From NCBI RefSeq assembly GCF_007829885.1, contig NZ_VIWW01000001.1, positions 3,348,001 through 3,412,000 of the forward strand: a DNA stretch of 64,000 bases, read 5' to 3'. The DNA comes from Streptomyces brevispora (GTDB lineage Bacteria > Actinomycetota > Actinomycetes > Streptomycetales > Streptomycetaceae). Within the stretch, counting starts at the first letter, position 1. The number at the start of each line of letters is the position of its first letter. The position numbers and the translations under genes are program-made. This document shows positions 8,042 to 16,850 of this stretch, one piece after another. The notes beneath the pieces are model-generated. The model was not told the origin of the DNA. It did not search any database and saw nothing but the letters and a program-made list of their open reading frames with translations.

Positions 8042-8482
8042 GTGAGCGGTGTGGCCGTTGTAGGGCAGCCCGGGGGGCTGCAGAGGCTGAGCGACCTGGC
8101 TGGCGGGGCCGGCAGTTCTCGCGGGACGGGCGGGGCTGGTGGGGCTGGTGGGGCTGGTGGGGATCAGCTTCGGCACAGCGACGGGGTGTGGGTGCGGGCT
8201 GCCGGGGGCGCGGAGGAGATGGGCGTGCACCTCGGCCCCGTGAAGACGGAGCTGGTGACGGCGCACGAGGGCCTCCTGGCCGGTACGGCCGGACTGAGCG
8301 CGCTCGCGGAGCTGGGGACCGTACGGGAGTCGTGGGAGCGGCGCTTCGAGTCCGCGCGCCGGGAGTGCGGGTCACTGGCCGGGGGTCTGCGCTCCGTCGC
8401 GCGGGCCCAGGGCGAGACGAACGAGACCGTGAGCTCGTCGTTCGCGCCCGTGGCGCGGCGCACGAATGGGGTCGAGCGATGA
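8042..8482 (+). CDS. WXG100/ESX-like helical protein, first gene of a type VII-like operon
   Basis: The 146-residue product begins at a GTG preceded by AAGGAG (8032-8036); a second GTG three codons later is possible. After a Gly-rich lead (GGAGGAGGAGG, about 30-40) the remainder is predicted helical, with GVWVRAAGGAEEMG and ESWERRFESARRE. Length and a Trp between two helices resemble the EspC/WXG100-type partners placed before large ESX substrates in Streptomyces. Its stop overlaps the next start (ATGA at 8479-8482), so the two are translationally coupled. It probably acts as a secretion partner; I see no ESX secretion machinery in the window. Confidence 0.65.
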   Translation: MSGVAVVGQPGGLQRLSDLAGGAGSSRGTGGAGGAGGAGGDQLRHSDGVWVRAAGGAEEMGVHLGPVKTELVTAHEGLLAGTAGLSALAELGTVRESWERRFESARRECGSLAGGLRSVARAQGETNETVSSSFAPVARRTNGVER

Positions 8483-10290
8483 CACCGGCGGCCTCTCCGC
8501 TGACCTGGGGCCAGTTACGTGACCTGAGGTGCGCCGAGCTGGAGGGCGCGGCCGACGGCTGGGGAAAGGCGAGCAACCGCGCCGACGCCGGACGGGACCG
8601 GATCGAGAAGCAACTCCTGAACGGCTTGCGCGAGACCCAGCAGGGCGCGGCGGCGGACGCGGCGGTCGGCAGGCTGCGACAGCTGGGCCGGAACCTGCAG
8701 TACGTGTACACGGAATGCGGCCTGGTCCGTACGGCACTGAACAGCCTCGCGTACGAGATGCGGGCCCAGCAACGTGTGTTGCGGGACGCCTTGGACGATG
8801 CGGAGGCGATGAGGTTCACCGTGCACGCGGACGGCTCGGTGACGTACCCCGCCGCCGGGGAGGGCCTGATCGACGGGAAGCCGTTGGCGGGCGGCACGGC
8901 GTCGGTGGGGGCGGCGGCGCCGGGACTCCTCCCGCCGTCGGGGCTGGTCGCCCCGAACCCGAACGCCGCGAAGGCGCAGGACATCGCGGACCGGGTGGCG
9001 AAGGCGGTACGGACGGCCGCTGAGATCGACTGGCGGTTCGCCGGAATCCTGCGAAAGCTCAAGGCCGAGGAGGGCCTGAAGGTCCCGGACCGGACATGGA
9101 CGGACGCGGCGGGCGACGCGGCATCGGTACGGGACGCGGCGCGTGGCTACCTGAAGGCGGGCATCCCCCTCGACGCGAGTCCGGCGGGGCGCCGTGCGTG
9201 GTGGGCGGGCCTGACGGACGAACTGCGCGAGGAGTACCTCGCGGTCTACCCGGACCAAATCGGCAACCTGGACGGCATCCCGGCCCTGGTCCGCGACGCG
9301 GCGAACCGCGACAACCTCCAGCTGCTGATCGGCAAGCTGGAGGGGCGGGACGACGCGGGGTCGGAGACCCAGTTGGCGGGGATGCGGGAGATCGACCGGC
9401 AACTACAGGCGGGCCGTCGGCCGGGAGAGCCGCCCATGTACTTGCTCGGCATTGGAGATGAGGGGAACGGTCGGGCGATTGTTTCGTTTGGTAATCCAGA
9501 TTCGGTTAGGAATGTTGCTGCGTACGTGCCAGGATTGAACACTTCCCTTGATAAGGAGTTCGCTGATAGCGACCTGAAGCGGGCTCGTGATACGGCGATT
9601 GGTGCTCGATATTACGATCAGTCGAGTGCAGCAATCGTGTGGCTTGGTTACGACGCGCCGCAGTCGCCAGATGGGATTGACAGTCTCGATGTGATGGGTG
9701 ATGAGCGGGCCGAAAGAGGCGGAAGTTCCTTCAATCACTTCATGGCTGGCCTTTCTGCCACAAATGAGAACGAGGACCCGCATATGACGGCAATCGGTCA
9801 CTCGTACGGTTCGCGAACTGTTGGAGCGGCGACACAGCAAGGAGGTGGTATTCCGGGAGTAGACGACATTGTTCTGGTCGGAAGCCCGGGAGTTGGTGTG
9901 GACCGCGCGGAGGACCTTGGAGTAGGCAAGGAGCATGTATTTGTCGGTGCGGCAGAGAACGACATCGTGACCAAACTTCCATCGAAGCAGCAGGCCGCGG
10001 TTGGTGCCGTCGGCTGGGCTGTCGCGGGTCCTGTTGGCGCGCACCTTCTTGGGGAGGTGGCGGATCAGGACGATGATGATCTCTGGTTCGGTAGAGACCC
10101 TGCAAGCAGAGCGTTCGGCGCTCGACGTTTCCAGGTGGACGAAGGGCCCAAGCTAGTAAGTGCCGAAGGCGTTTCGATTGACGCGCACTCTCGCTATTTT
10201 GATCCAAATAGAGATGCAGTGTCTGCGAATAATATTGCTCTTGTGGCAGCGGGGCGACCGGAAAAGTTGAAGGCCGAGGAGTACCGATGA
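8479..10290 (+). CDS. Large protein with helical N-terminal part and DUF1023 alpha/beta-hydrolase domain
   Basis: The coupled start at 8479 gives 603 residues. Residues 1-120 are helical (LTWGQLRDLRCAELEGAADG, typical of ESX substrate heads), about 160-310 form a second helical part, and from about 320 (PPMYLLGIGDEGNGRAIVSF) a DUF1023 (Abhydrolase_8) domain runs to about 560. Visible catalytic elements are IGHSYGSRTVG (nucleophile Ser) and a late SIDAHSRYFDP (candidate His). The DNA changes character near 9440: an ordinary line such as 9361-9420 has 42 of 60 G+C, whereas 9481-9540 has 28 of 60. The break coincides with the hydrolase domain, suggesting a swapped effector module. A lipase, esterase or amidase role is unproven. 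Confidence 0.75.
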   Translation: MTPAASPLTWGQLRDLRCAELEGAADGWGKASNRADAGRDRIEKQLLNGLRETQQGAAADAAVGRLRQLGRNLQYVYTECGLVRTALNSLAYEMRAQQRVLRDALDDAEAMRFTVHADGSVTYPAAGEGLIDGKPLAGGTASVGAAAPGLLPPSGLVAPNPNAAKAQDIADRVAKAVRTAAEIDWRFAGILRKLKAEEGLKVPDRTWTDAAGDAASVRDAARGYLKAGIPLDASPAGRRAWWAGLTDELREEYLAVYPDQIGNLDGIPALVRDAANRDNLQLLIGKLEGRDDAGSETQLAGMREIDRQLQAGRRPGEPPMYLLGIGDEGNGRAIVSFGNPDSVRNVAAYVPGLNTSLDKEFADSDLKRARDTAIGARYYDQSSAAIVWLGYDAPQSPDGIDSLDVMGDERAERGGSSFNHFMAGLSATNENEDPHMTAIGHSYGSRTVGAATQQGGGIPGVDDIVLVGSPGVGVDRAEDLGVGKEHVFVGAAENDIVTKLPSKQQAAVGAVGWAVAGPVGAHLLGEVADQDDDDLWFGRDPASRAFGARRFQVDEGPKLVSAEGVSIDAHSRYFDPNRDAVSANNIALVAAGRPEKLKAEEYR

Positions 10291-10847
10291 CAGGCGGCAT
10301 TGCTAGAGTGTTTATGGTACTGGCTTCGTGTGCTTTAATCTCTTCTTGTGTCGGTGATGTTGGGCAATTGAATGGACGTGGTGGGAGCGGCATGGATATG
10401 CAGGGAGCTGCCGAGCGTGCTGATGCACTGCTTGATGACGTCCTTGAAGAGATCCGCCCAGAAGTGCAGTGGACGCACGGTCCGACCACTACTGGGAGCT
10501 GCGATGTGACCCGCAGAAGGGCGGTCATGACCATCATCTCCGCAGAGCGTCGTGGAAGCTTCTTGGGTCTGGTTGATCGATTCTGGAGAAAGAGTGACTA
10601 CAGGATCAAAGCCGTCAATGATGATGTTGATGTGCCAGCAATCTTTGCGCAGACGAGAGATGGCTTCGGGGTGAGCCTGATCGTTGGAGGCAAGGGGCAG
10701 GCTTTCTTCGAGGTCGATAGCCCATGTGTCCGAGAGTCAGGGGTTGCCGAGCCTCTGGCCAAGCCGAACGGGCCGAGCTACGCGGATGCTGCAGTCATTC
10801 CCCGCCCCAACATCCACTCCGACTTCTGGTCCGCCGGAGCTTCCTGA
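10287..10847 (+). CDS. Lipoprotein coupled to the hydrolase gene
   Basis: The 186-residue protein overlaps the hydrolase stop by ATGA. Residues 1-21 are a lipoprotein signal with lipobox ALISSC. The mature part has a helix (GAAERADALLDDVLEEI), a central SCDVTRRRAVMTIIS segment and VDRFWRKSDYRIKAV; two further Cys (GSCDV, DSPCVR) may pair. No known family is recognised. It shares the low-G+C, A/T-ending codon style of the hydrolase domain, so both probably arrived together. The position directly after a probable secreted enzyme is what one expects of an immunity or accessory lipoprotein; that is inference. Confidence 0.7.
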   Translation: MTGGIARVFMVLASCALISSCVGDVGQLNGRGGSGMDMQGAAERADALLDDVLEEIRPEVQWTHGPTTTGSCDVTRRRAVMTIISAERRGSFLGLVDRFWRKSDYRIKAVNDDVDVPAIFAQTRDGFGVSLIVGGKGQAFFEVDSPCVRESGVAEPLAKPNGPSYADAAVIPRPNIHSDFWSAGAS

Positions 10848-10928
10848 TGACGCGTCAGTGCACCCAATGACTCGCACACACCGTCGAAACCACCCATGAA
10901 CCCGTCCCCGATGGGGGATGGTTGAGGG

Positions 10929-11936
10929 GTGCGGAAATTTTGGATGGCAGGTGGGATCGGCGTCGGGGCCGCCATGTGCTTCGTTGCGCTGCTCGTCGTC
11001 GGTACGTACTCCGCCGCCGCCGGCCTCGGGGGCGGTGGCGGTGGGGCCGTTGGGCTGGCCAAGGGAGCCGTGCCGGCCAAGTATCAGCCGCTTGTGGAGA
11101 AGTGGGGCAACCTCTGCCCCGCCATCAACCCGGCCCTCCTGGCCGCCCAGCTGTACCAGGAGAGCGGCTGGAACCCGCGCGCCGTGAGTCCGGCTGCCGC
11201 GCAGGGCATCGCGCAGTTCATCCCCGGGACCTGGGCCGGGCACGGGATCGACGGGGACAACGACGGTGACCGGGACATCTGGGATCCCGCCGACGCGATT
11301 CCGTCCGCCGCCTCGTACGACTGCGAACTGGCCGGGTACGTAAAGAATGTGCCGGGGGATCAGACGGACAACATGCTGGCCGCCTACAACGCCGGCGCGT
11401 ACCGGGTGATCCAGTCGGGCGGGGTTCCGCGCATCGCGGAGACGCAGAACTACGTCAAGATCATCCGTTCCCTGGAGAAGAGCTTCGCCAAACCCGTTGG
11501 CCGGGTCCAGCCCTCGCAGCAGGCCGCGGGTGCCATCTACTTCGCGCAGAAGAAGCTCGGCACGAAGTACCTCTGGGGCGGCAACGGTACGCCGGAGCAG
11601 GGTGGGCGGTTCGACTGTTCGGGGCTGACGCAGGCCGCGTACCGGACGGTGGACATCGAGCTGCCGCGCGTGGCGAACGACCAGTACAACGCCGGGCCGC
11701 ACCCCTCGCGTGACGAGCTGCTCCCCGGTGACCTGGTGTTCTTCTCCGACGATCTGGCCAACTCGCGGGCCATTCACCACGTCGGCCTGTACGTCGGCGG
11801 CGGATACATGATCAACGCTCCGTACACTGGTGCCGTCATCCGGTTCGACAAGATCGACACGCCCGACTACTTCGGTGCGACACGCGTTACCAAGGACGGT
11901 GCCGCGGCCCTTCCGACCACGCAGCCGGCGGCCTGA
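10929..11936 (+). CDS. Cell-wall hydrolase: lytic transglycosylase plus NlpC/P60 endopeptidase
   Basis: The 335-residue product has an N-terminal membrane anchor or signal (MRKFWMAGGIGVGAAMCFVA), a lysozyme-like SLT domain (about 55-170: LLAAQLYQESGWNPRAVSP with the catalytic Glu, AQGIAQFIPGTW, AAYNAGAYRV) and a C-terminal NlpC/P60 domain (about 195-325) with FDCSGLTQAAY (catalytic Cys), HHVGLYVGGGYMINAPYTG (His). It should cleave both glycan strands and stem peptides of peptidoglycan. The GTG start at 10929 follows a GGGGGA; spacing is tolerable. It stands alone. Confidence 0.9.
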   Translation: MRKFWMAGGIGVGAAMCFVALLVVGTYSAAAGLGGGGGGAVGLAKGAVPAKYQPLVEKWGNLCPAINPALLAAQLYQESGWNPRAVSPAAAQGIAQFIPGTWAGHGIDGDNDGDRDIWDPADAIPSAASYDCELAGYVKNVPGDQTDNMLAAYNAGAYRVIQSGGVPRIAETQNYVKIIRSLEKSFAKPVGRVQPSQQAAGAIYFAQKKLGTKYLWGGNGTPEQGGRFDCSGLTQAAYRTVDIELPRVANDQYNAGPHPSRDELLPGDLVFFSDDLANSRAIHHVGLYVGGGYMINAPYTGAVIRFDKIDTPDYFGATRVTKDGAAALPTTQPAA

Positions 11937-12205
11937 CCGATGGGTGGCGGTGGCCGGAACTCTCTGTGAAGCCTGTGCCCTGAGCTGCGACGATGAGTCT
12001 CTCTTCGATAACGTCATGGTGATCATTCGGTGGAGAGTGGAACGTACGCGCGGGACGCGTCGTTCTCTGGTTGGACCGGGGTCGCGGCCACTGACCGAGT
12101 GTCGTGCCACGTATGTGATCGAAGCGAACACGGGGGTTCGTCAGCGCGGTGCACACGGGCGTGTGCCGCAGTAGCAACAGCAGACAAGGCAAGGGGCCGC
12201 GGCAG

Positions 12206-12934
12206 ATGGCTGGACTCGCACTGGATGGGTCGAACCCCGACGTCAGCCTGCTCTACGACATCAACGGGCTCGCCAAGTCCGCTCCCGACTGGTTCGACCG
12301 GGTCATGGAGTTCATCGGTGAGTACGGGATCATGCTCGGCATGGTCCTGGTGGTCCTGTGGTGCTGGTGGAGTGCACGCCGGCGCGGCACGCCCGAGGAT
12401 TCGGTGACGGCTGTCTCCGGAATCGTCTGGGCGCCGCTCGCCGCGGGGATCGCGCTGCTGATCAACATCCCGATCCGCGGATTCGTCGAACGGCCACGGC
12501 CGTTCAAGGATCACCAGGGGCTGGACGTCCTGGTGGACGGGAAGAACGACTTCTCCTTCGTGAGCGACCACGCCACGATGGCGATGGCCCTCGGCGTCGG
12601 ACTCTTCGTGGCGAACCGCAAGTTCGGCATCGCGGCCGTCGTGCTCGCGCTGCTGGAGGGTTTCTGCCGGATCTACATGGGTGTTCACTACCCGACCGAC
12701 GTCATCGGCGGTTTCGCCCTCGGTACGGCTGCAGCGCTGCTGCTCGCGCCGCTCGCGATGATGCTGCTGACGCCCCTGATGGGTGCCGTCTCACGGTCTC
12801 CCCGGGTGGGCCGGCTCGTGCGGTCGCAGCGGCCGGTGTCGGCGGCCGGGGACCGTGGCGAGGCGCTCGGGATTCCCGAGCCGCGGCCCGGGTCGGGCGG
12901 CGGCGGGGACGGCGAGAAGGGCCTCGCGGCTTAG
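12206..12934 (+). CDS. PAP2-family phosphatase (undecaprenyl-diphosphatase-like)
   Basis: The 242-residue membrane protein has about five hydrophobic segments and the three PAP2 motifs: FVERPRPFKD (KxxxxxxRP-like), SDHATMAMALG (PSGH-like with Asp for Gly) and RIYMGVHYPTDVIGG (SRxxxxxHxxxD-like, Arg, His and Asp all present). The likely job is dephosphorylating undecaprenyl or phosphatidyl-glycerol phosphates at the outer face of the membrane. The ATG at 12206 is taken because the hydrophobic core follows directly; an upstream start at 12149 adds a polar lead with no family support. The C-terminal 50 residues are Gly/Pro-rich and probably cytoplasmic. Confidence 0.85.
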   Translation: MAGLALDGSNPDVSLLYDINGLAKSAPDWFDRVMEFIGEYGIMLGMVLVVLWCWWSARRRGTPEDSVTAVSGIVWAPLAAGIALLINIPIRGFVERPRPFKDHQGLDVLVDGKNDFSFVSDHATMAMALGVGLFVANRKFGIAAVVLALLEGFCRIYMGVHYPTDVIGGFALGTAAALLLAPLAMMLLTPLMGAVSRSPRVGRLVRSQRPVSAAGDRGEALGIPEPRPGSGGGGDGEKGLAA

Positions 12935-13112
12935 CCTTCGCGGCGTAGCGCGCCGCAGGCGTCCGAAGGAGTCCTGGGGGAGTCTCGAGGGAGCCTGAGG
13001 TAGTCCTGAGGGAGCCTGGGTGCAGGTGGTGTTTCTTCGGCCGCCGCTCCCGCCCGCCGGGCACCGCGAGAGCGGTCCGGTGGGGGGAGCGGCGGCCGTT
13101 CGTTCTCGTAGC

Positions 13113-14717
13113 TCAGAGTGACTGCTGGAACGTGAAGAAGCCGTCCGGGTCGTACTGCTTCTTCACCTCGCCGAGGCGGGCGGCCGCAGTCCCGTAGTAG
13201 GCGTCCCGCCAGCCGGTCAGCGTCGGGTCCGCGTAGTTCTGGTACGCCGCCCCGGATGCGTGACGGCGCAATGCGGAATGGGTGTTTTTCAGCCAGTTCT
13301 GTTGTGCGCTGCCCGATGTGCCGGCGCGCCACGCGCCGATGTACTGGGCGAGCATCCTTGAGCGCCGGTGGACGAATGCCGTCGCCTGCGGGTCGACCCG
13401 GTTGATGGCCCCGCCCAGCGCGGTGAGCGCGATCGAACCTCCACCGCCCTGGCTCGCGTCGAGCCGGGTGAACGCCTCGGTCCGGTCGAGGAGGGCCTGT
13501 ACGCCGGCCGGGGGCAGCGACCGGTCGTAGAAGTCGGATGCGGCCGCGTACGTCTCGCGCTGGAGCGTGCCCTGCGAGGTGCGGCCCGGCGTGGTGCCCG
13601 GGAGGTGGCACTGCGCGTCGGTGATGCCCGAGCAGCCCGCGTACACGAGCATCGCCTCCTGGTAGCTGCGGCGGCGCAGCGAGACCGAGGAGGCCGAGGC
13701 GCCGATCCGGTCGGCGAGGCGGTCCACGGCGTTCTGCAGATCGCCGTACGTGCCGAGGCTGAAGGCCGCGACGGACACGGTCGGGTTTCCGCCGCCGGGG
13801 CCCGACGCGAGGTGCACGGAGGACCAGATCTCGTCCGGCTGGTCCGGGCCCCACTCCTGCCAGGCCGTGAGGACGGACCGGGCGCGCGACCACGGCCAGG
13901 ACATGTACGCGGTGACGGTCTGCGGGGCGGGGCGGGTGCGGAAGCGGAGTTCGGTAACGACGCCGAAGTTGCCGTTGCCCGCGCCGCGCAGCGCCCAGAA
14001 GAGGTCCGAGTGGTGTGTGGCGTCGGCGGTGAGGGTCTTGCCGTCGGCCGTGACGATCGTCGCGGCGGTGAGGCTGTCGCAGGTCAGGCCGTACGCACGG
14101 GCTGCGACGCCGTGGCCGCCGCCGAGGGTCAGGCCGGAGATGCCGACCGTGGGGCAGGAGCCGCCGGGGATCGTCACGCCGTGGGCGGCGAGGCCTTGGT
14201 AGACGTCGAGGAGCCGGGCTCCCGCGCCTATCGCGCCGTTCTGGCCGACGCGGGAGAGTGACGAGACGTCAACGACGAGCCTGCCGTCGCCACTCGACCA
14301 GCCGCCGTAGGAGTGGCCGCCGCTGCGGATCGCGACGGGTGTGGAGCTGCGCCGTGCGAAGGCCAGGCACTCGCGGATGTCGGCCTCGTGCCTGACGTAG
14401 GCGACCGCGGCCGGCTTCTGGCCGTCGTAGCGGGTGTTGTAGAGCTGACGGGCAGTCGGGTAGGCGGCGTCGTCGGGGCGTACGAGGGATCCGTCGAGGC
14501 TCTCGCCCAGCGCGGACCAGTCCGCCGGGCCGGAGGGCGCGGTCGTCGACGGGGCCGCGGACGTGCCGGTGGCCGTGGGCGTGACCGTCGGTGTGGCCGG
14601 GGTGGAACCGCCGGTGGGGGTGCTGGTTCCGGTGTCGTCGCAGGCGGTGGCGGTGACGCCGGTGAGTACGGCTGCGACGCCCGCGGTCAGGACGGTGCGC
14701 CGGTTCGGCAGGGTCAT
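13113..14717 (-). CDS. Tat-exported FAD-linked oxidase (berberine-bridge type)
   Basis: The 534-residue protein starts 3' of GGAGG and carries a twin-arginine lipoprotein-like signal (MTLPNRRTVLTAGVAAVL, then ATAC). A FAD_binding_4 domain covers about 95-270, with the covalent-FAD His in IRSGGHSYGGWSSG and a second attachment Cys in GGSCPTVGISGLTLGGGHG, so bicovalent flavinylation is expected. A BBE domain closes the protein (YYGTAAARLGEVKKQYDPDG). It probably oxidises a secreted sugar or alcohol. The substrate cannot be read from sequence. It converges with the PAP2 gene. Confidence 0.9.
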   Translation of the reverse strand: MTLPNRRTVLTAGVAAVLTGVTATACDDTGTSTPTGGSTPATPTVTPTATGTSAAPSTTAPSGPADWSALGESLDGSLVRPDDAAYPTARQLYNTRYDGQKPAAVAYVRHEADIRECLAFARRSSTPVAIRSGGHSYGGWSSGDGRLVVDVSSLSRVGQNGAIGAGARLLDVYQGLAAHGVTIPGGSCPTVGISGLTLGGGHGVAARAYGLTCDSLTAATIVTADGKTLTADATHHSDLFWALRGAGNGNFGVVTELRFRTRPAPQTVTAYMSWPWSRARSVLTAWQEWGPDQPDEIWSSVHLASGPGGGNPTVSVAAFSLGTYGDLQNAVDRLADRIGASASSVSLRRRSYQEAMLVYAGCSGITDAQCHLPGTTPGRTSQGTLQRETYAAASDFYDRSLPPAGVQALLDRTEAFTRLDASQGGGGSIALTALGGAINRVDPQATAFVHRRSRMLAQYIGAWRAGTSGSAQQNWLKNTHSALRRHASGAAYQNYADPTLTGWRDAYYGTAAARLGEVKKQYDPDGFFTFQQSL

Positions 14718-14768
14718 CGGACCTCCGGGGTGGGGGACGAGTCCTCGTGGGGCGTGGCGGGCGGCCGG

Positions 14769-14954
14769 TCAGGGGGCTGTGCGGTGCGCTTCGGCGTCGG
14801 TGCGGGCCCGGTCGCGGGATCTGCGGGCCGGGCCGGACCAGCCGCAGCCGCATCGGGCGGTGCAGAACGAGCCGCGTTCGGTGGTGGTGGGTTCGTGGGA
14901 GGACCGGCCCGGAGGGACGGCTGGCGGGACCTCGGCGGTGTGTTGGTCGTACAC
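14769..14954 (-). CDS. Small Cys-motif protein, unknown function
   Basis: A 61-residue protein with a compact motif SFCTARCGCGWSGPARRSRD in its middle: three closely spaced Cys and a Trp, as in small metal- or zinc-binding peptides. I recall similar small hypothetical proteins in Streptomyces but no function. The GTG start at 14954 lies six bases after TACCGT, consistent with leaderless transcription. It is 51 bases upstream of the oxidase gene on the same strand and may be co-transcribed with it. Confidence 0.6.
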   Translation of the reverse strand: MYDQHTAEVPPAVPPGRSSHEPTTTERGSFCTARCGCGWSGPARRSRDRARTDAEAHRTAP

Positions 14955-14960
14955 GCGTCC

Positions 14961-14966
14961 ACGGTA
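14961..14966 (-). promoter_or_regulatory. -10 element of a leaderless promoter
   Basis: TACCGT on the minus strand ends six bases before the GTG of the small Cys-motif gene, the spacing seen at a dozen other starts in this window. Confidence 0.4.
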
Positions 14967-15087
14967 CTGGGCGGGGCCGTCCGGCGGTGAGGGGTGGGTG
15001 AGCGGCGTTACGGGGGGCAGCGGCCGTCGTTATCCGGAACGGGTGGGGGGCTCGGGCAAGCGGTACGGCGTTGGGGGTTGGCAGGCG

Positions 15088-16065
15088 ATGGTGGTGCAGC
15101 AGAACAGATCCGGAGGCGGGGCGCGCGCCGTGTGCGCCCTCGTCGCGATGGGCGTGATGGCGGCGGCCGCCGGTTGCTCGGGTGGTGGCGGGGACCGGGC
15201 CGCGGCCGATGACCGGTCCGGCGCCGGGGCCGTCGAAACGGTGCGGCGCGCGGCGGCGGTGCTCACCGGCACGGGCACCGGCAGCGCGTCCCCCTCGGGC
15301 GCGGGAAGCCCGGGCGCGGGAAGCCCGGGCGCGGGAAGCCCGGACAAGGCAGACCCGGACAAGGCAGACCCGGACAAGGGAAGCCGGTCCGTGGCCGGAA
15401 CCGCCCAGGTGAGTACGTCGATGGAGACGGCGGCGGGCGGCACCCGGGTGACGATCAGGGGCAAGGGGACGTACGACTTCCGTACCCAGTCCGGCCGGCT
15501 CAGGGTCGTGCTGCCGCAGGACGCCGCCGGTCAGGAGGAGCACCTCCCCATGACGGAACTGCTGGCCCCCGGCGCGCTCTACATGATGAACCGCGGCGCC
15601 GGGGTGCCCAGGAACAAGTGGGTCAGGATCGACACGACGGCCCTGGCGGACGGCAACCTGGTGACCGGTGGGGCGACCGATCCGATGGCCGCGGCCGAGC
15701 TGCTGCTCGGGGTGCGTGCGGTGACGTACGTGGGCGAGAGCGATCTGGCCGGGGTGACGGTGCGGCACTACCGGGGGACCACGGACATCGCGCGGGCCGC
15801 GCGGCAGGCGTCGGCCCTGTCGCGGGGTGCGCTGAGGGCGGCGGCGAAAGGCTTCAGCACGGACACGGTGTCGTTCGACGCCTATCTGGACGAACAGGGG
15901 CGGCTGCGCAAGGTGCGGCACCGGTTCAGCTTCGCCAACAAGGGGCCCGCCGTCGAGGTGGTGTCGACGACGCTGCTGTACGGGTTCGGGGTGCCGGTCT
16001 CCGTACCGATGCCGGCCGAGCGTGACATCTACACCGGTGAGATCGAGCAGGGGCGGCAGACATGA
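15088..16065 (+). CDS. Lipoprotein of LppX/LprG-like size
   Basis: From the ATG at 15088 the product is 325 residues. Residues 13-30 form a lipoprotein signal ending AAAAGC. Residues about 70-95 are low-complexity repeats (three GAGSP and two DKADP units encoded by 15-bp DNA repeats at 15299-15373). The rest (about 105-320) is a soluble beta-rich domain with GKGTYDFRTQSGRLRVV and LDEQGRLRKVRHRFSF, resembling actinobacterial LolA/LppX-type lipid-binding lipoproteins; assignment is tentative. The frame is open 175 codons further upstream but without coding character. It is divergent from the oxidase genes. Confidence 0.75.
   Translation: MVVQQNRSGGGARAVCALVAMGVMAAAAGCSGGGGDRAAADDRSGAGAVETVRRAAAVLTGTGTGSASPSGAGSPGAGSPGAGSPDKADPDKADPDKGSRSVAGTAQVSTSMETAAGGTRVTIRGKGTYDFRTQSGRLRVVLPQDAAGQEEHLPMTELLAPGALYMMNRGAGVPRNKWVRIDTTALADGNLVTGGATDPMAAAELLLGVRAVTYVGESDLAGVTVRHYRGTTDIARAARQASALSRGALRAAAKGFSTDTVSFDAYLDEQGRLRKVRHRFSFANKGPAVEVVSTTLLYGFGVPVSVPMPAERDIYTGEIEQGRQT
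15299..15373 (+). repeat. Two in-frame 15-bp tandem repeats inside the lipoprotein gene
   Basis: Three copies of a GCGGGAAGCCCGGGC-type unit are followed directly by two copies of a GACAAGGCAGACCCG-type unit. Both keep frame and build the flexible linker behind the lipidated Cys. Copy number is likely to vary between strains. Confidence 0.8.
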
Positions 16066-16206
16066 CCGCCGTGGGCGGCCCGGAGCCGCTGGGCGGGCGT
16101 TCTCCTAGGCATCTCGACGAGGCGAAATGGTCCGTCCGTGCCATGCGCGGCGTGTGTTGCGCTCCCTACCCTAGGAAGTCGGCGACGGCAGTGAGAGGTG
16201 AGTGAC

Positions 16207-16401
16207 GTGGTGACGCTCAGCGCACGGACCGTATCGGACCATGTGGCACTCGCCGAGATCGAGCTGTGCGGGGAGCTGATGATCGCGGCGTCGGCGGCGA
16301 TCGGGGAACGGCTCAGCGCGGATCGCATCGACGAGGTGCTCGACGTCCAGGTGGAAAGCGAACGCGCCACCGTCCCCCGGCAGGGAGACCGCCGGGGGTG
16401 A
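16207..16401 (+). CDS. Small conserved protein before the pit locus
   Basis: Sixty-four residues with an amphipathic helical run (VALAEIELCGELMIAASAAI, then ERLSADRIDEVLDVQ). GAGAGG (16193-16197) favours the GTG at 16207; the GTG at 16198 would abut it and give 67 residues (MSDVVTLSARTV). I recall a short protein of this composition near the Pit gene in other Streptomyces but no function is known. Confidence 0.6.
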   Translation: MVTLSARTVSDHVALAEIELCGELMIAASAAIGERLSADRIDEVLDVQVESERATVPRQGDRRG

Positions 16402-16420
16402 CGGGGGGCGTAGTCGTTCC

Positions 16421-16816
16421 TCAGGTACGCAGGAGCCGGGCGATGGCCTTGGTGGCCTCCTCGACCTTCGCGTCGATCTCCTCGCCGCCCTTGACCGCCG
16501 CGTCGGCGACGCAGTGGCGCAGGTGCTCCTCCAGCAGCTGGAGTGCGAAGGACTGGAGTGCCTTGGTGGATGCCGAGACCTGGGTGAGTATGTCGATGCA
16601 GTAGACGTCCTCGTCGACCATGCGCTGCAGGCCGCGGATCTGGCCCTCGATACGGCGCAGGCGCTTGAGGTGTTCCGCCTTCTGGTGGTGGTAGCCGTGT
16701 ACGCCCCGGTCGTGATCGGTGACGATCGTGTCCGCGGGAGCTGTGGCGTCCGCCGGGGTCGTGGCGTCCGCGGTGTCCGGCGACCGGTCCGCCCCGGTGG
16801 CCTCGGTGGTGGTCAT
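16421..16816 (-). CDS. CsoR/RcnR-family metal-sensing repressor
   Basis: The 131-residue protein has a disordered Thr/Ala-rich N-terminal extension (1-40) and the all-helical DUF156 fold (45-131). Metal ligands of the Cu(I) type are present: Cys in DEDVYCIDIL, His and Cys in EEHLRHCVADA (W-x-y-z ligands C, H, C), and RRIEGQIRGLQRM is the DNA-contact helix. The start at 16816 gives the conserved core; upstream in-frame codons have no support. A perfect palindrome precedes it (16851-16871), so it probably represses itself. No copA/copZ genes are nearby. Confidence 0.9.
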   Translation of the reverse strand: MTTTEATGADRSPDTADATTPADATAPADTIVTDHDRGVHGYHHQKAEHLKRLRRIEGQIRGLQRMVDEDVYCIDILTQVSASTKALQSFALQLLEEHLRHCVADAAVKGGEEIDAKVEEATKAIARLLRT

Positions 16817-16850
16817 TGCTGCCTCCCGTTTTCCCTTTACCCTGCCGTTT

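Noticed and set aside
7921..8478. Upstream extension of the DUF1023 hydrolase frame
   Set aside because: It overlaps the WXG-like gene in another frame; the ATGA coupling at 8479 is the natural start.
14563..15087. In-frame extension upstream of the lipoprotein gene
   Set aside because: It would overlap the small Cys-motif gene and the oxidase promoter, and bury the lipobox signal in mid-protein.
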